A DNA stretch of 64,000 nt, from contig JBAIAA010000776.1 in the NCBI GenBank assembly GCA_037893245.1, forward strand, positions 428,520 through 492,519, written 5' to 3'. The translations under genes and the position numbers were made by a program. Below are positions 34,194 to 44,752 of the stretch, piece by piece (positions within the stretch are counted from its first letter, which is position 1; the number at the start of each line of letters is the position of its first letter). The notes below the pieces were generated by a model. That model searched no databases and was not told the DNA's origin. It worked only from the letters and a program-made list of their open reading frames with translations. This stretch comes from Crossaster papposus (lineage: Eukaryota > Echinodermata > Asteroidea > Velatida > Solasteridae).

Positions 34194-36062
34194 ATGGCGG
34201 ACGTCGCCAAAACAAGAAAGAAAGCGGTAATCTCAAGCCGTTCATCAGGAAAATCACCTTCCGTTCCTCAGTCCAAGCATGATACTCCTACCGTAGCGAC
34301 TGGGCCTACTCCCCCGGGTTCGGCGGTCGGAAATCCTCCGGGAACAAGCACTCGTGGCTCGACTGCAGTTCCCCGAGAAACCCCGCATACCTTCGGTAGC
34401 CTACAGGAGCACATGCAAGCGACGGAAGTGGAGACCGACCCACATGTGCCAGCGGAACGGCGGGGTTGTATGGCGTCAGATACCTTTGAGTCCCTCAGTA
34501 CGACCAGCCCCGCCCGGTCACAGAGGCCTGGGGCACCACCCACATCACAGTCTTCACGGACTTTCAGCCACGCACCTTGGCCGTATACACAGCCCAGTTT
34601 TACGGCTGAGCCTAGAGATTTTCTCCACCGCTCGGATCAACCGCATGCGTGGTCACATTTTCCGAACGACCATCGTCAGTTCGACTACGGCACTTCCTTT
34701 CCACGCGGTTTTCCGACGTTCGACCAGCGTGGTTTTTCTTCGGCCTTTCCAGGGGGCTTTTCACGCCCTTATGAAAATTCTTCGAGGGATTTCGGTGTGC
34801 CTTTCAATGACACTACTGGGCTCAGGGATCAAAATCCACATCGGTCTGACGATCATGGCGGCCACTCCACTACCGGGAGATCGCGGCGTGTTACCCGCGG
34901 CCGCTCACGGTCCCGTTCGCGCTCCCGTTCGCGCTCCCATTCGGGCTCCAGAGATCGACACCGGGCTCATCATCGGTCTTTTGATGACCACTCAAGGCAT
35001 GAATCTGGACATCGGAGTCGACACACCCGTTCCAGATCTTCTTCAGAGTTCTCCATTTCCTCTGTTCAGTCAGTTGATGAGGATAACCTCTCCATCGCTC
35101 AGCGAGCCTTTCTTACCATGAATGAAGTGGGTAAGCTTCTGCAGTTTCCCCCTGCTTCCCCAATAGAGCCCTCTCGACCCTCTTACCGTAGAGTTACTGG
35201 TAGTGGTTCATCCAAAGCTAACCAACCCACATTTCCTGTAGATAGTTTGTGTGTCGATATCATGAATATGTCCCTAGATCAGGTTCAACGGAAGCAATCT
35301 CTCCCGCAGATACAACGTAGCCAGGCTAATTTGTTTAAAACTAATCAGCATGATTCCGAGAGGTATTTTTCTACCCCTACCTTGTCTTCTGAGGCCAAAG
35401 ACTTACTCAGGCATGAAAATTCAACATCCCGTACGCAGTTTTTCGATTCCAAGACCAAACTTCTGGATAAAAGTATTTCTGCCCTGGACAAGCATTTGCG
35501 TCATGGGGCTAGGGTTGCTTCCTTTTCCATGCTGTTGTCCGACACTCTAGCTAGATACCATGATGATCCTTCCTTAATTGATGCTAGTAAGTTGCCAGAG
35601 ATGTTTCATTTTCTTGATGATTGTCTGGGGGCTTGCCTTCGGGAGTTTTCATTAGGTTTTGCTGCTACTTCCTTGCTGCGGCGTTCTTTCGTCTTGGACA
35701 ACTTGTTCCTTCCATCGGTCGGTTCCAGGGAACGCTTGCTGGATCTTCCTCTGGGTGGGAGCGACCTTTTTGACAACAGGTTTGATGAGGCCATGATGCA
35801 AGAAGCCAAACGTCTCAAAACTGAAGACAAATTGGATCTTCGCCGACGCTCGGCCAAACGTCCACCCACCGATGTCACCACCCAGTCCAGTTGGAAGAAA
35901 CCTAGACCTGCCTCTTTTGACCAGAAATTGGCCGTACAACCTAGGCGTTTTGGAGGCCGGTGTTCTGCATCTTCTTCGGCTTACCGGTTCCCTCGTCGTC
36001 AGCCCCCCAGATTCGTGCGGCCCTCCAAGCCCCGTGGGTCGCGGGCTAACAAGGGCTTCTGA
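34194..36062 (+). CDS. DIRS ORF1, gag-like protein
   Basis: 622 residues from ATG 34194. The first half is Ser/Pro/Arg-rich with an Arg-Ser run (residues ~240-255) and no recognisable fold. The second half (SSEAKDLLRHENSTSRTQFF... to SFVLDNLFLPS) is helical and resembles the capsid-like part of DIRS gag. The C-terminus is basic (RRFGGRC...PRRQPPRFVRPSKPRG), suited to nucleic-acid binding. The 3' end overlaps the start of ORF2 in another frame. Confidence 0.75.
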   Translation: MADVAKTRKKAVISSRSSGKSPSVPQSKHDTPTVATGPTPPGSAVGNPPGTSTRGSTAVPRETPHTFGSLQEHMQATEVETDPHVPAERRGCMASDTFESLSTTSPARSQRPGAPPTSQSSRTFSHAPWPYTQPSFTAEPRDFLHRSDQPHAWSHFPNDHRQFDYGTSFPRGFPTFDQRGFSSAFPGGFSRPYENSSRDFGVPFNDTTGLRDQNPHRSDDHGGHSTTGRSRRVTRGRSRSRSRSRSRSHSGSRDRHRAHHRSFDDHSRHESGHRSRHTRSRSSSEFSISSVQSVDEDNLSIAQRAFLTMNEVGKLLQFPPASPIEPSRPSYRRVTGSGSSKANQPTFPVDSLCVDIMNMSLDQVQRKQSLPQIQRSQANLFKTNQHDSERYFSTPTLSSEAKDLLRHENSTSRTQFFDSKTKLLDKSISALDKHLRHGARVASFSMLLSDTLARYHDDPSLIDASKLPEMFHFLDDCLGACLREFSLGFAATSLLRRSFVLDNLFLPSVGSRERLLDLPLGGSDLFDNRFDEAMMQEAKRLKTEDKLDLRRRSAKRPPTDVTTQSSWKKPRPASFDQKLAVQPRRFGGRCSASSSAYRFPRRQPPRFVRPSKPRGSRANKGF

Positions 36063-38127
36063 CTACAACAGTGTTTTAATTCCACCAGTTCTGGGTCCAG
36101 TAGGTGGTCGTCTGGCAGAGTTCAGCCACAAGTGGCTTCTTATAACATCAGACATCTGGGTTCTTCAGACTATCTCGGTGGGGTACCGTCTGGAGTTCAC
36201 CAGCGACCCTCCCTTACAGTCTCCCCGACGACCAACTCCTGTTCCCACAGACCCTGCACATCGGGCTGCCTTGGAGAAGGAAATCCTTTCTCTCGGAGAA
36301 AAGAATGCCATCATTCCAGCTCCTGCTGGATCCACCCTCGGCATCACATCAACCTTTTTCCTCGCTCCAAAGAAATCGGGCGAGTGGCGCCCCATCCTCA
36401 ACCTGCGTCCTCTCAACTCTTACATCAGGCCAAAGCATTTTCGTATGGAAACTCTCTCTACCATCCTCCAGTCTCTGAAGAGAAATTGGTGGGCTACTTC
36501 CATCGACCTGAAGGATGCCTATCTCCATGTACCTATCCATGCAGATTACCAGAAATTCCTCCAATTTATATATCAGGAAACCACGTACCAGTTCCGCTGT
36601 CTTCCCTTCGGTCTTTCGACGGCCCCTCGGGTCTTTTCCAGAATAACCAAGGTTGTCGCAGCTTTTCTCCGTCAAAGACAGATTCATTTGTTCCTGTACC
36701 TGGACGATTGGCTCATAGTGGGTCCCACTTATCGGGAAACAGAGAGGGCACTTTTACAGACAGTTCAACTAGTCACAGATCTGGGGTTTATAATCAATGT
36801 AGAGAAATCCTTCCTGACTCCTTCACAACAGCCCACCTACCTTGGGGCTATTCTGAATCTGACTTCGGGCAGGGCTATGCCCACCAAAGAGCGATGCCAA
36901 ACACTACGAGTATGTATCAGCGTTTTCATGTCCTCCCAGAATCTTCCGGCCAAGGCCTGGCTTCGCTTGCTGGGTCTCATGGCAAGCCTCGTGGACCTAG
37001 TCCCGTGGTGCAGGATGCACATGCGTCCCTTGCAGCTTCACCTCCTGTACCACTACCGGCCACGCAAGGATCCTATCTCCATTTTGGTTCCAGTAACCCG
37101 GCTAATCCAGGACCTTCTCCGGTGGTGGCTATCTCCGGACAATCTTCAAAACGGAGTGGTTTTCCCACACCCCTCTCCTTCAGCCATACTCACAACAGAT
37201 GCTTCGATTCTGGGATGGGGAGCCCATCTAGAAGATCTTTCGGTGGCCGGCACTTGGTCAATGAACGAGAACCATTTACACATCAACCACTTGGAGCTAC
37301 TTGCAGTTTTCAGGGCCCTACAGTCCCTCGAACCCAGAGTTCTAGACAAGCTGGTCCTGGTCAAATCGGACAACTCTACAGTGGTGTCCTACATCAACCG
37401 TCAGGGGGGAACCCATTCTCCGTCTCTTTGCCTAGCCACTTGGGAGCTTCTCAGTTGGTGCATTCCACGCCAAATCTCCCTTCAAGCTACGCATCTGGCC
37501 GGAAAGAAGAACATCCTCGCAGATGCTCTCTCCAGGGGACGGGCTACTCCAACAGAATGGTCTCTTCATCCGGCAGTAGTCAACCACATCTTCAATATCC
37601 TAGGAAGACCGCATGTGGACCTGTTTGCGTCACATCTGAACAAGCAGCTCCCAACATTCTGCGCTCGTCATGCTCACCCCATGGCGTGGAAGGTGGATGC
37701 CCTCAGCTTCGACTGGACGGGAATTCACGCTTATGCCTTCCCTCCAACTTCCCTGTTACCACGGGTTCTGACAAAGATCGAGACAGAATTCTCCAGGATT
37801 TTACTCGTGGCCCCCTTTTAGCCCCGACAACCATGGTTTCCTCGTCTCCTGGACCTACTTGTTCATACACCTCTCATGCTCCCCAACCGACCAGATCTTT
37901 TGTCACAAGTGAGGTTACAAGTCCTACACCCAGATCCAACCACTCTTCATCTTTGTGCTTGGATGCTGTCCAAGTCTCCTTCAGAACAGCTGGCCTTTCG
38001 GAGGAGGCTACTGCCCTGGCAGTCAAGAGCAGACGAGTTTCCACCAGGAGAACTTATGATAGCAGACTTCTCCACTTCACCAAATGGTGCAAGGAGAGAG
38101 CTATTGATTCCCATACAGCATCTCTAG
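35872..38127 (+). pseudogene. DIRS ORF2, reverse transcriptase and RNase H, one in-frame stop
   Basis: The frame opens near 35872; recognisable sequence starts at GGRLAEFSHKWLLITSD. RT motifs: FFLAPKKSGEWRPILNLRPL, ATSIDLKDAYLHVPI, RCLPFGLSTAPRVF and the active site YLDDWL. RNase H follows with TTDASILGWGAHL, HINHLELLAVFRAL, VLVKSDNSTVVSYIN and NILADALSRG. TAG at 37819-37821 interrupts the frame at VAPF, where this family normally has Trp. The same frame continues without further stop to 38127 through PRQPWFPRLLDLL. One G-to-A change therefore explains the break. Confidence 0.85.
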
Positions 38128-39020
38128 CTTCTATTGGGGATTTCTTGCTCCACCTTTTTAACTCGGGGCTTCAAATTTCGACTATCCGAGGTTACAGATC
38201 AGCAATCGGTGTTCTTCATCAAGGTTTTCAGGATGGCTCAACTACCTCAAATAACACATCCATCGCGCACTTATTGCGTGGTATGTTTCACAGTCGACCT
38301 CCCAGAAGAAAATTAATTCCATCTTGGGATCTGGGTGCCGTTCTCCTGTCACTTGCGAAAGCTCCATTTGAGCCAGCAAATAGCTCTTCCCTCCATCAGC
38401 TGACAATTAAAACGGCATTTCTACTGGCTGCTGCTACAGCTCGCCGCAGAAGTGAGCTTCATGCCCTTTCTATAGAACCCGGGCACATACGCTGGGAACC
38501 TGGTGGTGTTCGCCTAATTCCACATATAGAGTTCCTTACCAAAAATCAGTCGGCCACTTTCACACCTCCTGACATTTTTGTGCCGAGCTTAACATCATTC
38601 TCTTCTACAGCAGAGGATAAGTGGTGGTGCCCCGTTCGAGCCCTAAAATACTACATTGCTCGCACTCGGCCTTTGAGAGGCGACATCAAGCAGCTGTTCA
38701 TCACAACCATCCAGCCTCATCATCCGGCCTCTGTGACCACGATCGCTCGGTGGATCTCTGAGGCAGTTGATAATCCTGCCGAGAACCGACGATCGAAATC
38801 TCTAGCCCACGAAACACGAAGCGTGTCATCATCTTGGGCTCATCTGCTTGGAGTGTCTCTTTCAGACATCATGAAAGCGGCCTGCTGGAAGAATCCATCC
38901 ACATTCACGTCTTGCTACTTGGAGGATGTTGTGCAAGCGGAGGGACTTATGGGAAGAAAAGTCCTCCAGGAAACGGCACGATCAGCAGCCCGCAAAGCCC
39001 GCAAAGCTCCCTCACAATAG
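37900..39020 (+). CDS. DIRS ORF3, tyrosine recombinase
   Basis: The open frame is much longer (from 36132), but its first ~590 codons overlap RT in another frame and carry no domain. The recombinase proper starts near 37950. An N-terminal SAM-like core (STRRTYDSRLLHFTKWC) precedes the catalytic domain. Expected residues are visible: Arg in ATARRRSELHAL, HETR in SLAHETRSVSSSWAHLLG, and Tyr in STFTSCYLEDV. The C-terminus is basic. It catalyses integration of the circular cDNA. Confidence 0.88.
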
Positions 39021-39145
39021 GCAGCTCCCGGGTAACGTATGTCTAAACAACCTTTCATGTTTATTCAGTTGCATGTAGACTTAGTTTAGACAGTTTCAAG
39101 CCACTGCATGCCCTTCCCCACCCTATGAGTATTCCGGTGCTACTC

Positions 39146-39249
39146 TGCAAATGTTGGTAAACAGAGGTGAGGTATTTTCTGTATTGGAATTCCCCAAATC
39201 CAAGGGGATTTTCCATTCTAATAAGAAAATACTCACCTCTGTTTACATC
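39146..39249 (+). repeat. DIRS internal complementary region
   Basis: The first half (TGCAAATGTTGGTAAACAGA to TGTATTGGAA) is the reverse complement of the left tip. The second half (TTCCCCAAATCC to CACCTCTGTTTACA) is the reverse complement of the right tip. They join at GGAATTCCCC, marking the circle junction. Confidence 0.9.
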
Positions 39250-39284
39250 CCTCCCTTATAGGGAAACACAAAAAAAAAAAAAAA

Positions 39285-39460
39285 AAAAAACTAGGACGAG
39301 TGGTTGTGTTACAGGGTCCTTTATGGGGCATGCAGTAGGCGTGGCTTGGGCGCTATTCTTTTCAGCGAGGTTTGTGCGCTTGCGCGCTGATATGCAAATG
39401 TTGGTAAACAGAGGTGAGTATTTTCTTATTAGAATGGAAAATCCCCTTGGATTTGGGGAA
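39285..39460 (+). repeat. DIRS right inverted terminal repeat
   Basis: Begins AAAAAACTAGGACGAG next to a 21-base A run (39270-39290) and extends to GGATTTGGGGAA. Its outer ~40 bases extend past the region shared with the left repeat, as is normal for the unequal DIRS ends. Confidence 0.9.
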
Positions 39461-39585
39461 ATCTCCATCTCGTGTTTTAACTACCTCTTCTTCTTTTCCC
39501 TGTCCTTGGTTGCCATTCTGTTAATCATTTTGTGCATCTATTATCATAAGTGTCTTATTAAGTGCCTAGCCCATCTCTCTGATCT

Positions 39586-39940
39586 TTACTCTTTAATTTT
39601 AGTTTGCTGTCGAATGTTAGTCCTCGCTGTGTCTCTGTTGAAGTGAGATGTGTAGCATATGTCGTTTCGTTGCTCTCTCGGCTGACAGAAGTTTACCTTC
39701 CAGATATTTGGTTGTTGACCATGTTTCTGAACTATTGTTGGTAGAACACACTGGTTATACATTCTTCTTCGCAATGACATGGGTATACGTTCTTGTTGCA
39801 TATGATTTCCTTGTGTTTGCCAAAGCAGTTCGATCCAGATGTTATCCTTTTCATTACGTCTTTCTTTGTACAATCTTTCATCTTAAGTACTTGGTCCAGG
39901 TACTTGTACTCCTCTGCTCTCTGTATTATTAGGGGTGTCA
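39586..39940 (-). pseudogene. RTE-like LINE reverse transcriptase remnant
   Basis: Two minus-strand frames must be joined. EEYKYLDQVLKMKD...FGKHKEIICNKN precedes IPMSLRRRMYNQCVLPT, and a degraded CYTSHFNRDTARTNIRQQTK follows. This matches the C-terminal part of endonuclease-RT proteins of RTE-type LINEs. It lies directly right of the DIRS element. A fragment near 40797-40835 (CCAGATGTTATTCTTTTCATT) repeats part of it. Confidence 0.6.
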
Positions 39941-40520
39941 TGCACACCGTGCAGACCCACTAGACAACGAGTAACAACATGAAAATTTGCAGATCTCATG
40001 AAATGTATCATCTGAAAAAAAAGACTTATATGAAAAATATGAGCAACATACATACTAGAAAAGATGATTTGAAATGCTTGAAAGATGTAAATAGAATAAA
40101 TGAGATGGTTCAAAAAACACTTTTTAATTACTGTTGCTTAATACGTTTGTTGTCTAGGAAAAAGCGCAATCTGAAAAGTTTATCGGACCATAACTTGGCA
40201 ACGCTTTGACCGATTTTGAAAGTTGAAGGAGATTTGCAATCTACTCACCAAACCCTTCAAGAAATAGTCCCAAATAACTTCCTAAAAGCAATATTTAAAT
40301 TTGTATTGTCCCCCCTAGTATTATGGTCCTCTACTTTGGTGGTCTCATCTGTTAAAGAGCGCCCTCATTAAGGAAGGGTTTTTGGTTACCGACAAGCGCT
40401 TTTTGCGCCGACTCAAATTTAATTGACGTGTAGGCCTAACTTGGCTCGTGTGAAGTGTTTTCGGATTGCGATGATGTCGATGTTGGTGGTTAAAACCGCC
40501 GGTTGACATAGCATTTCTTG

Positions 40521-40797
40521 ATTTTCTATAAATTGTACTTACCAACGATAAGCCTCGAATGTTGGGCTATTGAAACCATGGACAAGAATTAACAACGAGC
40601 AAGTTAGACAACCAAAACCATGATGTTCACCTCACCAATACATTTTTTTAAACATGTACATTTAATAGACAAAATTTAGTAAATTTAAAGACACAATTAA
40701 TGCACAATATTTACCATAACTGCTCTAGGTTATACACATGTAACAGTTAACTGGTTATACTGGTTATACTGTTAGTAACAAAATCACAACCCCTATA
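40521..40797. repeat. Interspersed repeat, uninterrupted copy
   Basis: It matches 21664-21749 and 26072-26251 joined together, without the LINE. Across the junction it reads GACAAGAATTAACAACGAGC, giving the empty-site state. A short local duplication (ctggttatactggttatact) is private to this copy. Confidence 0.75.
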
Positions 40798-41085
40798 TCC
40801 AGATGTTATTCTTTTCATTGCGTCTTCCTTTGTTATTGTTCATCTCAAAGGGATTGTATATACGTTTGGTAATTACTCCAAAATTTAATGGCAATACAAA
40901 CTTACTTGGTAAGAAGTACAGTAGCTTTGGATAATATAATGCATTTTGATAAACTTTTCACTTCGAAGTACTGCGGTTATGGAAAATGATATCACTTTTT
41001 ATCCCCACAAATTTGAATCTGAGAAGCGTTACTGCAGTTCCTTGGATCAGCTTTGGATGAACATTGATGGACACACTGTCGCGAG

Positions 41086-41244
41086 TTACCACTGTAGCGG
41101 GTCTGCTGGTCGGAGTCGTGGGCTGTTCTCAGTGTAGAACTGGGAAAACCATCGGCGATGTGATCCGATATAAGGGTCCTCTTTGACCAGATTGGGCTTT
41201 GGTCGGTAGGTCTTGTTAGCCCAAATGATCACATCACCTTTGAT
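41086..41244 (-). CDS. nvd: Neverland-type terminal exon
   Basis: Reads [40 protein letters not shown] and [12 protein letters not shown] then TAA. The acceptor at 41246-41245 follows a T-rich tract, and phase 0 matches the previous exon (42199-42026). Confidence 0.88.
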   Translation of the reverse strand: MKGDVIIWANKTYRPKPNLVKEDPYIGSHRRWFSQFYTENSPRLRPADPLQW

Positions 41245-41288
41245 CTAATACACACAAGATAAAGTAACACATAATGTACACATATTGC

Positions 41289-41399
41289 GTGGCTCAGTGG
41301 AATGGGAGGAATATTATCGCGAGAAAAATTCTGGACTTTTTAATTTCACGAGGCGAAGCCGAGTGGAATGGAAAAGACCAGATTTTACTGAGCCACAAA
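41289..41399. repeat. Imperfect hairpin repeat
   Basis: TGGCTCAGT and ACTGAGCCA bound an imperfect stem with centre CGAGGCGAAGCCGAG. It resembles the palindrome at 12963-13126 in its centre and lies just upstream of the terminal Neverland-type exon, in its intron. Confidence 0.5.
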
Positions 41400-42025
41400 T
41401 ATTTGTTATAATAACTGAGATACATAATAAACGTTATCTCTTGACGTCGCCGACCGCCATGATTTTTTGTGCAAGCAGCACAAATCGGGTCACAACCTTC
41501 TTCCCCGGGTTTCGGAGTGAGAGCCGAAAGTTTAACAGCCGTGGGAACGAGGATGACTGAGGGAAATTTGTAGTGTGGACTGCAGTAAACCCCCAGCTGG
41601 CTTACGCGCAGCCCGGTTTTGCCACCAAGAGTTTTTTTTGCAGAACAACATGGCGAATCGGGTCACCGTACCTGAAACTTTGCTGACGAAAACGATTCAA
41701 ACAAAACCTCAAATTCTCCCTTGTATATCGTGGAGTTAGAGGTCAAGTCATTTGGCAAAGGCTGCTCTCGTAAATAAAATAGCGATGGCACTATCAGGTT
41801 TTCGTAGACATTTAATTTGTAATTAATAATTTTAATTGTAAAGTTTAATTGTTATGTTTTCACACCAACTTAATGTTTTAATTTATTTTACATATGATTT
41901 AAATTAATTGTTTATTTGTGTGTATTGTTTACTTTACGCAACACGGCCCTTTTAAAAACAACTTTAGTTGAATGGTTACCGTGTATAAATAAGTTTTAAC
42001 TTGAATTTAAAAAAAATATACTCAC

Positions 42026-42199
42026 CACCAAATAATTTCCATACACAATGAATTTCGCGTAGAGTCGACTCGCTAAATTGAATAGAGAAAGGGGAGCGCT
42101 GTATACCATGAACACCATCTTTTGCCTCAAGGGTCCCACCGGTACAGAACCCGTAAGTAAGAAATGATTATCCTCAACATAGGTCAGACCAGGCCCATA
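42026..42199 (-). CDS. nvd: Neverland-type penultimate exon
   Basis: 58 codons, phase 0 at both ends. YGPGLTYVEDNHFLLTGSVP then VGPLRQKMVFMVYSAP and ASRLYAKFIVYGNY follow the family pattern for the C-terminal beta sheet. The acceptor is TTGCAG. Confidence 0.75.
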
Positions 42200-42757
42200 C
42201 TGCAAATCAAGCAACATACACTGTTACAAGTCATTGTGTAATGTTTAATGATAAATAGTGACGAGATTTTGGTAAAACTTTGAAACTGGAGAAATCGCTA
42301 TCGATGTACCCAAATAATATCACTCCTACAAATCACCGGGGAAAATACCTCGAAATCGAGGTTGCTTAACCTTTTTGGGGGTCACAAATGGCACTGTTTA
42401 GGTCTTTTTAAACTCGGTATATGGTAATATATGAGGGAGGTGTCATTGTGTAGGATCAGAATGGTGCAGATCTGTTGTCTTGTTGTCCCAAGCAGGCATG
42501 TTTCTGGTCACGGCCGCGAAAACAGGCCCCGTACAGACCAAGAATTAGAACAACGAACCTGTTCCGAGACAATTATGTCAGGTGTGGATGACCAAGACGC
42601 CACCCTCTCGGAGTACGTCGTGCTGAGGTGTCTCTTTGTCGGATGAGCCTTAAAGTTGGCATTGATAAAAAGCTTCTCGTGGATTTGCCTGGAAGGGTTA
42701 TTCAGGAATGTTGTTCAACGGTAAAAAGTCTGTACATTCAGAATTCACAGCTTTTAA

Positions 42758-42942
42758 CCAGTTCGCGCCGGGATTACTTTAAAATCACCGAGCCGAGGGG
42801 CGGGATTATCTTTAACGAAACTCGACCCGAAGCGGGTTGAGGCTGATAGTGCCGGAAAGCACACCCACGCATTTCCAGCCTTGCTCGCTGTTTAAATTTG
42901 GGGAAACGTTTGCGTTTATATACGTCATCCGGCGCGAACTGG
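42758..42942. mobile_element. piggyBac-like MITE, 185 bp
   Basis: Ends CCAGTTCGCGCCGG and CCGGCGCGAACTGG are exact inverses and flanked by TTAA on both sides, the piggyBac target. It lies exactly in the interval where the missing Neverland-type exon would be expected. Confidence 0.8.
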
Positions 42943-43241
42943 TTAATAGACAAAAAGTGCATGACGAAACTACGGTTTGACCTTTACAAAATACGGTAGA
43001 AGAGTGGCACTTCGATTGGTGTCAATGCACAACTTCTGACTGTACATTTTTACGGTAATTGTTTTTTTGCTGAGCACCAGTGCATGGTAAAACCTAGTGT
43101 GGCAAAATGTCGCTACGTTGAAACATTTTTTCGCATAGGCAAAAATGTTAGGCGAAAACGTTAGGCGAAAACGAAGAATTGTTACAAGCACGTTAAACAC
43201 CATGCCAATACACGCCGTGGTTAATTTTACACTATACTTAC

Positions 43242-43294
43242 GGTCCGTGAACGTGATCTAGGTGCGACACATCACCGCCGTTTTCAACAATGTC
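43242..43294 (-). CDS. nvd: Neverland-type exon: mononuclear iron ligands
   Basis: A 53 bp exon reading DIVENGGDVSHLDHVHGP, phase 0 in, phase 2 out, with donor GTAAGT. The Asn/Asp and the two His with HxxxxH spacing match the catalytic iron site of Rieske oxygenases. Confidence 0.8.
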
Positions 43295-43609
43295 CTACGA
43301 AGAAACAAACAGTTCGGTTATTCGAAAATGCACCTGACCGAAATATTGAATATGCGAACTCGCCAATCAAGTTGTACACACGCCAGTTATAGCTACCTTC
43401 CTCACTGGTCAAAAGTTGCTTACAAAGCGCGCCTGTTAAAACATGCAAGCGATGATGGCTATATTGATTAAGGACCGCTGGAGTATTTTTGAAGTAAGTA
43501 CTGCGTATCTGTCAAGATATTATTCAACTAAAAGAATGGAATCAATAAATAGGCATCAACAAACATGTTTTTCGAGCAAATAAGTGGCATCTGACACTAA
43601 ACAGACATT

Positions 43610-43925
43610 TTACTTTACAACATCACAATGATGATGATGATGATCATGCATTTGTAAAGCGCCATCTATCTAGTTGCCTATTCCGAGGCGCTGCCAGGAA
43701 CACCGGGGCGAACCCCTTCTCTTAGCGAAGAGTGTTACTGGGTTCTTTTACGTGCATTACACAACGCACGGGACCTACAGCTTTACGTCCCATCCGAAGG
43801 ACGAAGCAATAGTGGTTTAATTGCCTTGCTTAAGGACACACGTGTCGACACCGGGACTCGAACCCACGCTCTGCGGAACAGAAAACCGAGTTCTTAACCG
43901 CCCGGCCACGACACACCACAATCAT
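43610..43925 (-). repeat. SINE-like repeat
   Basis: A (GAT)n start, the phrases tgggttcttttacgtgcatt and ctttacgtcccatccgaagg, and a terminal block gggactcgaacccacgctct form a well-defined interspersed repeat. I recall very similar repeats from echinoderm genomes (not searched). Confidence 0.6.
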
Positions 43926-44114
43926 GTGCGCATGTACATCGGTTTTTTTCTTGTTGAATCTTTAAACTGACAAAGAGCTAGTCGAATATTCAGTTGATGA
44001 TTGAAAGTTCGAATTATTCGGGACAGCCCTATTCTGATGTTACTAAACATCGGGAGCGGCTGCATGAGTAGGGTAACAGACTGCAAATCCAGTCTTGGCC
44101 CTAGACGCCCTCAC

Positions 44115-44293
44115 CTGGATGTGGCAGTCGAGGTAGACTTCCCAGCAACCAACATACACCAAGTCGCCAGTCTTGAGTTTCTCGATCTCGGGCGGGTACC
44201 AGGAGGGCTCCTACCCTTCCGCGTGGTACCATATCAGTATCAAATCATTGATTTCAAGGCATCGATAAGTTGCTACTTTCACAAAGTCTGGCA
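44115..44293 (-). pseudogene. nvd: Neverland-type exon with in-frame TAG
   Basis: Good splice sites (CTCAG acceptor, GTGAGG donor) and matching phases. The product starts VPDFVKVATYRCLEINDLI and includes WYHAEG, the stop, then EPSWYPPEIEKLKTGD. Skipping the exon would break the frame, so the stop cannot be bypassed by simple exon skipping. Confidence 0.85.
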
Positions 44294-44752
44294 CTGAGGC
44301 AAGATGCGATTCAAAGAAATGTTAGTAATACTCGTCAAATTTCACATCCGTATGACAGCTGATAGTTATGTAACAATTATTATGTAACTTAAGAAGTTAC
44401 ATAATTGTCTGTTTTATAAATACAAACGTATGAAAACAGAACTTTGAAAACAAAACAGGACTCTTTGTAGTATAGCCTCCAACTCGTCATAGTGTGCATA
44501 ATTTGTATGTGTTTTTTAGTACACGAATTTCCTTATAAATGATATTGTCATTGCCAAACACCATTGCACAAACGTATGAAAACAGAATAGTATATTATTA
44601 AGCTCTAAGCGGTCATTTTTAAAGGACTTCAGACTTGTATGTTGTTTGGTCTTGGTGTCCAGAACTTCTTCGAGTATAGCCCCAAACTATTCAAATTTGC
44701 TGTGCATTTGTGTTTTTTGCCTTAATGATATTATCCTTGCCAAACATCGTAC

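Larger units (their letters stand above)
33966..39460 (+). mobile_element. DIRS-type tyrosine-recombinase retrotransposon, ~5.5 kb
   Basis: Three overlapping frames (gag-like, RT/RNase H, tyrosine recombinase) lie between inverted terminal repeats. An internal complementary region before the right repeat is complementary to the outer tips of both terminal repeats, the hallmark of DIRS elements, which replicate through a circle and integrate with a recombinase instead of an integrase. No target duplication is expected or seen. The coding part is intact except for one stop codon in ORF2. Confidence 0.92.

Noticed and set aside
36132..37900. Long plus-strand frame upstream of the recombinase
   Set aside because: It overlaps the clear RT/RNase H frame and has no domain of its own; it is open by composition.
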